64,000 nucleotides of DNA, taken from NCBI RefSeq assembly GCF_050947875.1, contig NC_134569.1, positions 17,071,631 to 17,135,630 on the forward strand, given 5' to 3'. The position numbers and the translations under genes were made by a program. Shown one piece after another: positions 31,153-42,600 of the stretch; within the stretch, counting starts at the first letter, position 1, and every line of letters starts with the position of its first letter. This DNA is from Dermacentor variabilis (taxonomy: Eukaryota > Arthropoda > Arachnida > Ixodida > Ixodidae). The notes beneath the pieces were generated by a model. It saw only the letters and a list, made by a program, of their open reading frames with translations. It was not told the origin of the DNA and searched no databases.

Positions 31153-33600
31153 CTTGATAATGATTATAAAGCTAGGGTGCAACTGGGTTATCTTGTTCAG
31201 CACACGGGTAGGTTTATTTCCAAGTACATTAGACAATCGTGGCATGGCAGAGCCGAGCAGCAGTTATGGAACAATAAAATCAGTCAGTATATGAGATTGG
31301 TGACATGTCCTATGGAATCTGAAGTCATTCATTCTTTAAGAATTTGCATCCATGATAATGAATGACGCAGGCTGCATGATGGCAGATGACCCCGAAGAAC
31401 ACCTTTGACTGCAATAACTCCCATTTAATTTCAGCAGCTTGACTGTACATTACAAGGCTTAGTCAAACTAAGCATCTTTGTCACAATGCTGAGTCTCCAA
31501 GGTGTCTGGCGATGCTGTCATGAGCACAGATTAAAGTACAAATGAGAGACTTTGTTCAACCTTGTATATTTAGTGCCTGAACATGTTTTCAACATCTTCT
31601 AAACAACAGTGATGCATTCTTGTTTCGTCATACATGGCTTTCTTTAAAAGGGTGTCACAGGAAGTAACAGTTGGTGAACAAAGTAACACTCAGACCAGAG
31701 TTAACGTTTTGACAAAGGCACGCGTTTCTATTGAAATGTTCAATGTAGACTCCAGGCTATGGCTTCCATCATACAACCACTGTTAATCAACTTTCATTAA
31801 TAACTTATTACCTGACAATGCACCACTTTGCTTGTATTTATTTGCACCTTTAAACATAGCCCACGGGTAGCATACGCTGCTGTGAACATCTCAGCCAAGT
31901 TCTGCTGTTGTATGTGGTGCGTGGAGCTCGCAAGTGGATCGCAAAGTCATCTTTCTCTAAAACCCTCTCTTTTCAATAGAAGGCACTGTCCTCACTCTCT
32001 TCTAGACGATTTATTTCGTCATTCCCTTAGACGGCTACTATTGGTTGATAGCTGACATCAAGCTGCAGTCGGCTACACAGTGTAGATACTGCCACTGCTG
32101 CGAAGTGCCGCCACGAATCCACTGGCTAAGTGCACTGCGGCTCGCTGAGGAAAACCGCATTTTATGTTTAGCGTGTCGTAGGCACGAAAGGTGGGATGAG
32201 TGGCATCTACGTTAACCTTCAAAATGAAATTTGAACTGTGCACTCCAATGACATTTAGAAGGCGGAGCGTTGTGAGCATGCCGCACTGCGCTGTAGCCTT
32301 CGTAGTGCAAGGCATTGAAGAAGAAACGGGAGCACAGCGGAGGTCGTGTTTGATTATCAATAACTCCACTTCTGCTGGACGCATTGAACTACTTTTTGCG
32401 GCAAAGTATTGCTCAAATAGCCCATTTTCACTCAAATGCCTTTCTCCACTTCGATAAAACATGGTTCAGGACCCGTTTAATGCCTGGCACCTCAGTCATA
32501 AATTACAGCTGTGATTCACACAGCTACGGTAGCTTGAACCAGTGAGCAAGGTTCCTAGCTCTAGTGCTTTCTTTTTTCTTGTGCCACTTTTATCGAGTCA
32601 AAGTGAACTTCAAGCTGCATGCACAGCAATTGGAGTAAACTGTGGTATGATGCAGGATTTGCTTAGTAGCATACAAGCTCGCTGTGTATTAAAGTAAATT
32701 CCTTATTATACAAACTACGCCAACATGTTCTGAATGCTTTGTACAATTTTTCCCATTCCTACCATTCATACCTGTTACATAAGATTGCTGTGAGACATGT
32801 AGGCTCTATACACCTCTTTCTTGACCTTAAAATGTGCTGTTTATAAAAATCTAGATTTTGGTTATTCTGCATGCCTTCTTGCAGTGTGTGTAATCATTCA
32901 TAGTACATTAAAGAAAATTTCAAGCTGTGAAATATGTGCTCTGTCATTCCTTACTGCTTGGCACATACTTTCGATAGCATTATAGTGTTGCTTTCTACTC
33001 TTTCCTCTTCTGGTGTCATTGCTAAAGGTTTGGAAAAGGTGCTTTTGTAAATAAATCAGAAATTATGAAACTAAAACCTACATGACTGCCACACTTATCA
33101 ACATTTCGCCAACACCATCATGGCTAGAGATACACATTCAGTGAATGCACTGCTATTCAATTTCAATGCTCACTAAAGTAGCTTCCTTCAAATTCAACAT
33201 CAGTCCCAGGAAAGCGAAAAGAGCCAGTACTGCTGGAAGCCTGGCCAGCCAACCAGAACTTCAGGATGGTATTCAATCAACTATGTGGCAAGTATATGAA
33301 AATGCTTTATCCCAAGGTTCTGAAATATATAGCAAAACAACAGACAACAGATTTAAAAGTGCTCATACTAGGATTCTAAAAGATTCCATGAACTTTGCGC
33401 AAAGGTGGTAGCTGTTCATGTACACTATGTACAACTACAAACACACAAACTGGGAGACCTTATGGCAAGAGCCAATAGGAGGCATGCCTTAGCACAAATT
33501 CAACAAGGTACAAATACGTGATTTTGTATTTTTAAACACGTAAACACTATCTTTATTTTGCAGACACCCATGAAACCATTCAACCATCTAGCCAAGTCCC
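31153..33600. other. Unannotated intergenic stretch
   Basis: 32073-32462 is open on the minus strand for 129 codons. The peptide has no recognised motif, no splice-site context, and the opposite strand is open too over part of it. AATAAA occurs at 33048-33053, possibly a distant polyadenylation site of the aquaporin transcript. Nothing else was seen. Confidence 0.3.
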
Positions 33601-33633
33601 CGTCCTTTTTACAAACAATGTAGAATAGGTATT

Positions 33634-33656
33634 TATATATATATATATATATATAT
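33634..33656. repeat. (TA)n microsatellite
   Basis: About eleven TA units, just left of a mariner-like TIR. Confidence 0.9.
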
Positions 33657-33668
33657 AAATGTAAAATA

Positions 33669-36600
33669 CAGTTAAACGTCAATATACTGAAAACGGTAAA
33701 ATTGGCACTTCGTTAAATTAAAACTTTTTATCATGAAATTTTACCTTTTATGCAATTAAGTACAGTCATTGAAAAATTTTTCATACATGGAATGATGGAT
33801 GCATGGATGGATGAACTTTGCAGTGATCCTTTAGGACGCACGTTAGCACACAGCGGGCCGCTCCCACGTCGAAACAGAAAGGCCGAGCCTCTCCACCACG
33901 TCGTGGGCCCGTTGGACAGCCCATAACTGTTCTTTGAGGTTGAGGCTGCATAGAACTGCATCCCAGCGTGAAGAAGTGTTGCTTTCATCGCCGCGTAACG
34001 CGGGACGCCAGAGCATTTAGTCTGAATTCGCTAAGTCATTGCATAGTGCACATGCATCTGTTCTCTGAATTTCGGGGTAAATCCTGTGAAGAAGTAAAGG
34101 GTTTGGGTATGCCTCGGCCTGTAGTCTACATGGAAGGGGCCACAAATTTTTCCAAAATATTGGCAATTGCAAAAAAAAAGAAAGAAAAAGAAACAAAAAA
34201 TAATAATATAAATAAAAGCTAATTTCAACAAGAAAAAATTGTCAATTTTGTTCAATCTGAGAGTCAGCGACCAAACACATGGTACCATGCCATGTCGATG
34301 ATATCTTCACACCAGCGGTATGTAGCAACGCATGTGATGCTTCCGTGTCCACTCCGCTCCCGTGGCTGATAGTGTCGCCTGCAGCGAGACGACACTACCA
34401 TGAAAAGCACAGGCTTCGTCTGCCTCTTGCTTCAATGCATCTCCAAAACTTGAGATTACGTGACTTCCAGCACTAAACTCACAGCAAGACAGTGGACATG
34501 AAGCCACGGCTATCTTGGATCACCCGGCATTTGCTCCTGCCACAGGTTACTTCCAAGATGGGGTGTGCGGGCTGTGTATGCGCTCAGGTGCACTGACAGC
34601 CATTCGCAGCCACAACCGGGCGGGAGGTGCATGCCCAAGTGGCCCCCTCCCCTTGCTTGCGCGCATTGAGTCACCATCCTTCTCTGCTCACCCTCACACG
34701 CTTTCTTTTTAGGGCTGCCAACAGCCACGAATTTAGTGGGATCGTCCCGACTTTTGAGCGAATGTTCCGTGTCCCGATTTGACCCAATCAGGATGGCCAA
34801 ATGTGCTGATTGTGCACTTTTTTACTGGATAACAATAAATAGACCAGATCTCCTTGTTATAATGCCTGATAGCTCGTTTGCATATTCTTGTTTTTTGTGT
34901 TCTGTTGCAGTGCATAAACACAAAGGCAGTTTCCTTTTCACTGAAGTTCAAGTTCTGTTGTAGGCCCTAACAGTTCACAGTATCTTTATCTGTATTGGTA
35001 GCGTGTTAGTCAGACAACTAAACTGCATGTTTCTTTTTGTAAACCGCGGCACAGAAGGACTAAACAAATTTTTTAACTTAGTTGTTGCACATACAGACTG
35101 GTGGCTCCTGTCACTGACAGGGTCGGTCTTCGCCAGCCGCCCCCTTCACTGCAATTCCCTTCGCCACTGCCCCCCCCCCCTTCTCGATTTCTTCCACTCA
35201 ATAGTTGGCAACCTTATTTTGCTCGCGCCCACATCATACCTGCAGCCATTCTCTATCACACAGCACGATTTGAGAGATGCGTTGGCAAGCAGCTGCATGT
35301 AATTCAACCATTTGACCATCTGCGTCCGTGGCAGTTTCCATTGTCTCAGTATTTCTTTGTGGCGGCAGTGCAATTTTGTTATATTGAGAATGTGTATAGA
35401 TAGACTTTGTTATATCGAGGTTCAAAATACATGGTGTTATGCTGCATGGACAAGTTAGAAAAATTTAAATATTTCGTCATATCAAGAATTTAGCAGTTAT
35501 ATTGAAATTTGTAATGTTAAAATTAAATTATGGGGTTCATAACGCCGTTCATAACGCCGTTATGATAATGAGGCATGCTGTAGTGGAAGACTCCGAAAAA
35601 TTTTGACCCCCTGGGGTTCTTTAACGTGCATCTAAATCTAAGTATACAGGTGTTTTCCACATTTCACCCCCTTCGAAATGTGGCTGCCATGGCCAGGATT
35701 CGATCCCGCGACCTCATGCTTAGTGGCCCAACAACATAGCCACTACATTCCGTTCCATAACTAGCAGTTACCACTATGGGGGCTAGAGAGACTTCTTGCA
35801 GTGGCTTCGTTTGCATTTGAATAAAGTTTGACTTTTTTTTACCGCAATTGTGCACAAATGTTTTGTGATATAGACTTAGTATATTGAATGAAACAAGTTT
35901 TATACCTTAGAAACGAGCACACTGTGGTATACAGCTGCTAATGCGCTGTTTTAAATAATTTTTATTCTTGCTGTTCTTTTCAGGGTTTCTTTTTATTTGT
36001 GACCCGTTGCAAGGTCCCTCGCGTGCATGCTTGCGCAAGCAAACGCTGTTGGCATGCATCAAAGCATGGACAGAACGTGTGGAGAGGTTAATTTCCTTGA
36101 CTGAACTTCTTGTGTAGATTCCACAGTATTGACTGCTATGTATAAAACGGGGTACATATTATAATACCCCTGTCAAGCGGGCAAGTTAAGTGCATGCATA
36201 AAAAAAGGACACATAAGTTCATTTTAGTTCTTGAGCAGCTTTTAACAAAATAATCAGAACAGAACTCGCTCATATTCTGTTTTAGCAGTATCAAATGCAG
36301 TCTTGTCGCATGCCACTATATTGCTCTGTATTGACTAGACATTCGTCTTGGCCGACATTGATTTGCAACACTTTTACATGAAAAATCTTCTCGTTCTTTG
36401 ATGAGAAAATTACATTATGGTTGTTTTTATGTAAAATACCATCTAAAACATTAACTTTTTAGAAGTTTTTTTTTTCTTCTTAATCTACATCTTTAAAAAA
36501 CTCCCTCTTATGCTGTCACCAGTTTTTTTTTTTGACTGCGAGTGTGCTGTTTTCCCGTTTAGCACCATGTAGTTCCTAAAGTGTCACTCAAGGTCCCAAA

Positions 36601-36689
36601 GTGCACTCCCCGTAAGTGCACTTCACTTGCCAGCTTTACAGGGGTGTTAGCAACCGTCGGTTGAAGTTTGTTATGTCGAGGTTTAACTG
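33669..36689. mobile_element. 3-kb composite element with Tc1/mariner-like ends
   Basis: The left end CAGTTAAACGTCAATATA (after TA at 33667) and the right end, which reads CAGTTAAACCTCGACATAAC on the minus strand (before TA at 36690), form imperfect inverted repeats with TA flanks. A partial internal copy of the end (gactttgttatatcgaggtt) is at 35405. Inside are at least one SINE (35.5 kb) and a GC-richer block (33790-34150) of a different repeat. No transposase was recognised. It may be two nested copies of the same MITE. Confidence 0.5.
35519..35750 (-). mobile_element. tRNA-derived SINE copy with an internal 12-bp duplication
   Basis: It shows the full SINE order, aattatggggttcataacgc, aatgaggcatgctgtagtgg, gggttctttaacgtgcatct, ggccaggattcgatcccgcg, atagccacta. 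Cataacgccgtt is tandemly duplicated near 35537-35561. The B-box (ATTCGATCCC complement region) is intact. Confidence 0.85.
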
Positions 36690-36889
36690 TATTATTTTGC
36701 TAGTAGGATATTAAATTGCACTAATTGATACTTCTTGCATAAACATTGTCTTGATTGCTGACATAACACACCAATGTACATTTTTCTGCAAGCACCATGC
36801 CTTCCTGTGTGATGAAATGCAGACTAGGGCAGCATCTCGTGGATTCTGACACATACAAAAAGACATCTGCCAGGAAAAAACTAATATAT

Positions 36890-37080
36890 GATGGCCAAAT
36901 GTGGTAAGAGAGAGAGAGAGAGAGATGCAAATGAGAGAAAGGCAGGGAGGTTAACCAGAGTTAAAGCCTCCGGTTTGCTACCCTGCACTAGGGGAAGGGA
37001 AATGGGAAGTAAAGATGGAAAGAAGAGCGGGGACATAAAAAGAAAAAGGATGTGGTAAGATTGGCATTTAACCAATGCCA
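36890..37080 (-). mobile_element. LINE 3'-end remnant with a (TC)n tail
   Basis: On the minus strand it reads tagtgcagggtagcaaaccg, tctggttaacctccctgcct, then a (TC)n tail (36908-36924 as GA on plus). The truncated unit with a simple-sequence tail resembles 3' ends of tick I-clade LINEs, as at 49.6 kb. Assignment is by pattern. Confidence 0.45.
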
Positions 37081-39169
37081 ATGCTGGTGAGACAAACAGA
37101 GCAGTTAATCCATTTAAGAAAACTTCTTTAGGTATTTACATTTGCCAAATGACCATTTTCAATAGAGAATCATGTCCAACAATAGAAGAGCAGACAATGA
37201 GGACAGGACAGATGCTTTCTGAGTGTTATGAAGGGTCTATCCTGTATTTGTCGGCTGCTGTTCTTTCGATGAGCTGCTTTTCTTGGCAAAGGAAACATTG
37301 ACAAACTAGCCTGCGTCACACTCTTCTCAAGTCAAATGTATCATTCTTTAATGTTCTAGTCCTTTTCTGCCATAAACCTATGCACCAGATGATGACACCA
37401 TGACAAGACACATGTCTTGATACACATCTGCATTTCTTTGGGCACTATAAGGCTTGGATCTCTATTGGGTGCCTTCATGACTGTAAGTGGCTAAGAAAAG
37501 CCTGAACTACTACAGCATAACATATGTGCACCATCACAACAAAGCCATTCCCAAGATTTACAAAAAGCATTCAGTGAATGAAATTATCTTATTGACTCTC
37601 TTCATAACGTTTTTCTCGACACTACTCTTCCTTAAGATTTATTTATGCACAAAAGACCTGTTTATGTTAATTTTTTGCTCAGGTATTGCTTTTCTTATAA
37701 TGAATTTCTTTCTAGTTACCTGAAGAATATTCTATCGCTAATGCAGCAATAGTAAAATAAGCTTATTTCTGCAATATGTAGCGATGACTTATTGCATTAA
37801 AATATACAATACTTAAACAATTTTTCAATGGAAGAATTGTTAGCTCAGAATGAATAAAGCATATTGTATTTATCATTAGGCCACCGGCACCACCTGCAAA
37901 AACAGAAAGACAATGAGAAATCCACCATTATAAAGGTAGCATGAGCACATATGCACATAAAATGCAATGAAAGATGTCACCAAAACAAAGCCTACTCATT
38001 CGCCCTATGTAATATTTGCACTGATTACTCATGTAGCAAAGCATCCCAACTGTAGTTAGTCATTCGGAAACTTTCTCTTAATTTTCAATAGAAAGGAGCA
38101 GACGTGAATCAAAGTTGGAAACTCAGACCAAAACCTTATCAGTTACCAGGCATGATATACCTTGAAAAGTAAACTGTCATAAATGACAGCAGGGACCATT
38201 TCCCAGCTCACCACTAGAAGGGGGCTGGCACATGGTGGTATTGGCTGGCTAGAAGTCGTGCCAACAAATGCAGGCAATCGCAAGTGATACATTCTTATGC
38301 AATAGTCAAGTGCCCACGTACGGGGGGAAAAAAAGGGGGAAAAAATGTTAGAAGGTGATTTTAAGCAGCCATTCTTCTACTATGGTGCAGCAGACCTGCT
38401 GTGGAACTGCGTACAGCATTTGTAGACTTTTTTCAGGCAGAAAACAACAGTACAAGTCTGGCACAGCCTTTCTTGCTCTTGATAATCGTTCCTTTCATCT
38501 TGTAAAAGCTCAGGTGTTTGCAGTGCCATTGTGGCTTTCCTGCCTGGAAGTGGTGGCAGCGACATGCAAATCACTGTGGCTCAGCTGCCACTCTGCATAC
38601 GGCGGCAATGATAACATTTTTTGAACAAAGTAGCCATGTCTCACTACAAAACACTCGAGTATTAGCAAAAAGTTGCTAAGTGATGATGATGACAATGACT
38701 TGCTCAGATATTTGTCTTTTTTATGTATTCATGATTTCGAGAGTCTTCATTGTTTTGTAAATTATATGCCTTTAATTTACCTCCTGCAGTGGCTAGTCAA
38801 CAGACAGAATGTGAAAAGGGATAACAACTCCCAATGCTCTAAGACACTATCAAATTTCAAGATTGTGCTTTGCCTAAAAACCTGGCTTCGATGCACCCCG
38901 GTGGCTCACTAATAAGCTCTTCGGTATGTCTTTAGAAGTGCTCACAAATCACAACTGTCCACCATGGGATAAAGTGACTGGTGAGGCACTGAGGTTGGCA
39001 AAAGTCCTTAGAGGAAATTTATCATGGCTATTTACTATTTACTGCCTATCTAAGTCAATTTAGTGACTTTCTCATTAAGTTTTTGACACTGATACATGGT
39101 GGGTCAACCATCGGCCCACTTTTGGAGGGACTGATGTATTGACAAGGTTTACCATCATAAAGAAACACA
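37081..39169. other. Unannotated stretch downstream of AAAS
   Basis: No gene was recognised. 37487-37723 is open on the plus strand with a hydrophobic peptide, but it has no homology, promoter or splice context. A minus-strand AATAAA (TTTATT at about 37639) could end AAAS transcripts, but it is far from the stop. Confidence 0.3.
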
Positions 39170-39325
39170 AAGGCTATTGCAGGAGTCGTAAAGCCGGACT
39201 CTGGATTAATTTTGTTCACCTACATTTCCTTAAGGTGCACCCAAAATGCAGCACATGAGCGCCTTTGCTTTTTGCTCGCATCAGAAAGCAGGAAATCAAA
39301 CCCATGATCTCCTGGCACCTCTCAG
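39170..39325 (-). mobile_element. Decayed SINE copy, minus strand
   Basis: Ccggactctggattaatttt, ttccttaaggtgcaccc and gcaggaaatcaaacccatga correspond to the SINE body and B-box region. Only about two thirds is preserved. It lies in the probable 3' UTR of AAAS. Confidence 0.5.
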
Positions 39326-39526
39326 TGGTGCTACAATAGACCCATTGCTGGAAGTACAGGCCTGTTTTGACATTGCAAAATGCCGTGTAAGCATGACTGC
39401 TTTGATATGCGTGCTTTTTCACAAGGCCCCACTTGTGTCTCTGTGAAAGCTGCTGTAGGCTGTTTCTCTCTTTCTCTTTTAACCAACTGGCACCAACCGT
39501 AACATTTATGCTCACCTCCTCTCTTC

Positions 39527-39655
39527 TCATGAGCTGTACAAATGTGGTGGCCTGAGTGGTGTAAAGGAAAGGTCGGCTGCCGTTTCCGACGAGTCGCAAG
39601 GTGAAATGGGGCAGTAACAGAGTGGAACATGACTCACGAGACCATTGCTCCAGCA
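39527..39655 (-). CDS. AAAS: AAAS terminal exon
   Basis: The acceptor TAATTTCAG|TGC is followed by CWSNGLVSHVPLCYCPISPC and a short tail ending PPHLYSS and TGA at 39527-39529. It equals the human GWSTGRIAHIPLYF region. The tail is much shorter than the human C-terminus. Confidence 0.92.
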   Translation of the reverse strand, partial: CWSNGLVSHVPLCYCPISPCDSSETAADLSFTPLRPPHLYSS

Positions 39656-42600
39656 CTGAAATTAGCAAACATGCAACAGCAATAAAAATAATGAGCATGA
39701 CTTGTCAATTAGTTCTATCTTGGGCTGATTCAGTCATAGTTGAGGGGACAACAAAGGCAGGCCAAGATACAAACACCAGAAAAAATAGCAGTGGAAGGCA
39801 AACATGCGTGTTGACTTTGACGCTGGTGTTTGTCTTTGACTCTGCCTGTTAGACTGCTCCATCAACCTCCTTGCATCATAGAAATCGATATTAAATTATG
39901 GGGTTTAACACACAAGAACTGCACCCAACATCATCATCTCGTCTTAGTGTGTAGGTCATGTTTAAGCACATTAAACAAATACAAAGGTGCACAGTGAAAT
40001 CTCCGAGGTGACAGTTGCCATTGAACAAGTGCATGTTAAATAATGCCACTATAGCAGAGCAGCACAGAGACTTCACCATGCTAACGCAAGTTAGCGAACA
40101 TGCATCCAAAGTGACAATTGATGAGCAAGAACAAAAACTAATGGCTCCTCGCATACAACTTCAGCTGAAACATTCTGCAATGGCAACTTAAAGACCCCAA
40201 CGGTACATGTATACAGTCGACCTCCATTAATTTGACCCTGATGGAACTGAGTAATTTAATCAAATTATCCAGTGGGGCAAATCATGCATGATGCAGAAAA
40301 AAATGCCATAACACATTGCTGGTTCATTTAGCAATATTTGCCCGATATTACCACACCCCCTAGTCAAATTCACATTTGCTTTCTATATGTTTAAAGTAGG
40401 AACCTAACATAGACCATATTATTTAGGAAAAAGAAAAAAAAAATGGGCAAAGGCCCGATCGTGTTACACAATGGTAGCCAGAAGAAAGGAGGTTAACTGA
40501 GGGGCCCGATATTTATTAGTCATATCATAAGAAGCTAACAAACACTGACACCAAGGACAACATAGGAGAGGTTACTTGTGCTTAATAAATGAAATAATAA
40601 AACGATAAATTAAGGGAAATAAAAGTGGATGAAAAGACAACTTGCCGCAGGTGAGGAACGATCCCACAACCTTCGCATCTGCGAACAACAAGATTTGCGC
40701 CGCATGGCAATAAGCTTAACAGCGAACATTGAAGGAGCTAGGCCTAGCATATGCCGCGGTGGTGGCTACGGCTGGCTGCCAGCGGATCTGCGTGCGAGAG
40801 GGCCGGTTCAAGGCCGCGAGGTAATCAAAACGGCGGTGGTGGAGGCTCTGATTAATGCCGTTTCGGACCTACAGTCATGGCAAAAAGTCACGAAAATCAG
40901 ACGGCAAAGGGTTCTTGCGTCCGAAACTACAGATGTTTTTATACATTGACTCAATGGGGCACGTGGTAGTGCCGCGAAGCTGTCCGAATTATCGGGCGTG
41001 TCCCAAAAATCGGGCGTCAAGAAAATCGGTCGTTGACTGTACACTGGCAACTCCTCCAGCCGACGACACAGCGTCAAAGGCGATTCGTTATGATTCCTCT
41101 CTGTTAGTGCTTGAGCCAGCATTACCACAATTTTCGTTCCCTTTCAATAAATTTACAGCTAATTTTCCCTGATAGAAGCACAAATTCCCTGAGTTTTCCT
41201 TGAGTATTTTCAGACTTTAATACCTCTGAGAATTCCCAATTTTCCCAGTTTCCCCAGTTTTCCCTGTTGGTATACACCCAGCATTAAGAAAGCTGACTAA
41301 AATAATTTCCGTTCTGTGAAAGTAAATTCTGCACATCTCGTATCTTCCAATCACAAGCATGAGAGGCATGCTATATATTTTTTTTATAAATTGGGGGTGC
41401 ATTACATTCAAATGTACTTTTATTTTCTTACTTAAAACCTGCAAAAAGTGGTTGCGCGTTAGATTTGTGGGCACATTAGAATTGGATAAATATGGTAGAT
41501 GGTTCACAACAGCCAACATAGGGGGATAAACACCCTTTCACCTTAACTTCTGTGTTCTCTCGATAGTGGATGACCATGTAAGCAAATGTCAGCCTAACAT
41601 TATTTGCTCTGAAGAAACCGCACCCGACAACACCAGTAAGGACCTTGCAAACTATCCACGAGTATCCAGTACAATAACAAATAGAGCTGCATATGTTTGC
41701 ACATACAAACATAGTAACCATGCAAATAAGCACTTACCACAGTAAGCAGTGAGCCACCTTCGAAACTATTACAGAAGCTTATCAGCTGAGCTGATTCACC
41801 AGGGGGACCTGATATAAAGCCACTGTGTGAAAAACAGAAGCACAACTTGAGCCTTGGCTGCTCAATGTTCAGAGGTGAAAGGACCCTACATGCCTTGCTA
41901 ATCTGTTAAACATCTAGTACTTCTTTTTTGCTCTTTCTTGCAATAATGAACTATGTTCACAAAAGCTCTTGTATTCTCATACACATCGCTTCGACCCTAA
42001 CAATTTACCCTGCTCAATGCAGCCTAAAAAGAAGGCACAGAAATACTGCTGCATTCAATTAAGTGGACAAAAGCAATCCAGGACTTTTTTAAGCAGCAGT
42101 TATTACTAGAGTAACCTTAGCTGCATTTTTCAATTAAGCAAGAGTAAGCTTTCAGAATGATTAACATTTATATTGTACATGCAGTCCAATATACCGGAAA
42201 ATGAGAAAAGTTGATTTAAGGCAGAATCCAACAATTCATGGAAGTTCAGTATTTCTGTGGGACAAGCATACTTTGACAAATGATTATTTTTTCCTTTCTG
42301 TACCATTAAACAGTTGTAACAACTTGTGTAGTTGACAATTTACTGGGACATTGCACAAGAAGATTGTAGTCTCGAGACTCACCATGGAAACATCTGAAAG
42401 ACAGGTGAGGTCTTGGTCCTAAAGAGTGCGACATACTCGCTGTAATCTGCAGAAGTCCCAGAAACAGAGGTTGCCATTCAGCAAACATCAAAAGTCGACA
42501 CATACAGTAAATTACAGCTATACTCTGTTTCAGTAGTTCCGTGCAGGGATGTGGAAGCTACGGGCTTCTTCGACAAATCAGCGGGGCAAAAACATCTTAC

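Noticed and set aside
32073..32462. 129-codon minus-strand open frame downstream of the aquaporin
   Set aside because: No domain, the opposite strand is also partly open, and it has no splice or start context.
37487..37723. Hydrophobic 78-codon open frame, possible membrane protein
   Set aside because: AT-rich DNA gives hydrophobic peptides by chance; there is no homology or gene context.
37861..37905. A last AAAS exon encoding VVPVA at a TTTTTGCAG acceptor
   Set aside because: The true terminal exon with CWSNGLVSHVPL and a stop was found at 39527-39655, with matching phase.
38100..38210. AAAS exon candidate VVSWEMVPAV
   Set aside because: It needs the wrong phase; in phase 0 it opens with a stop.
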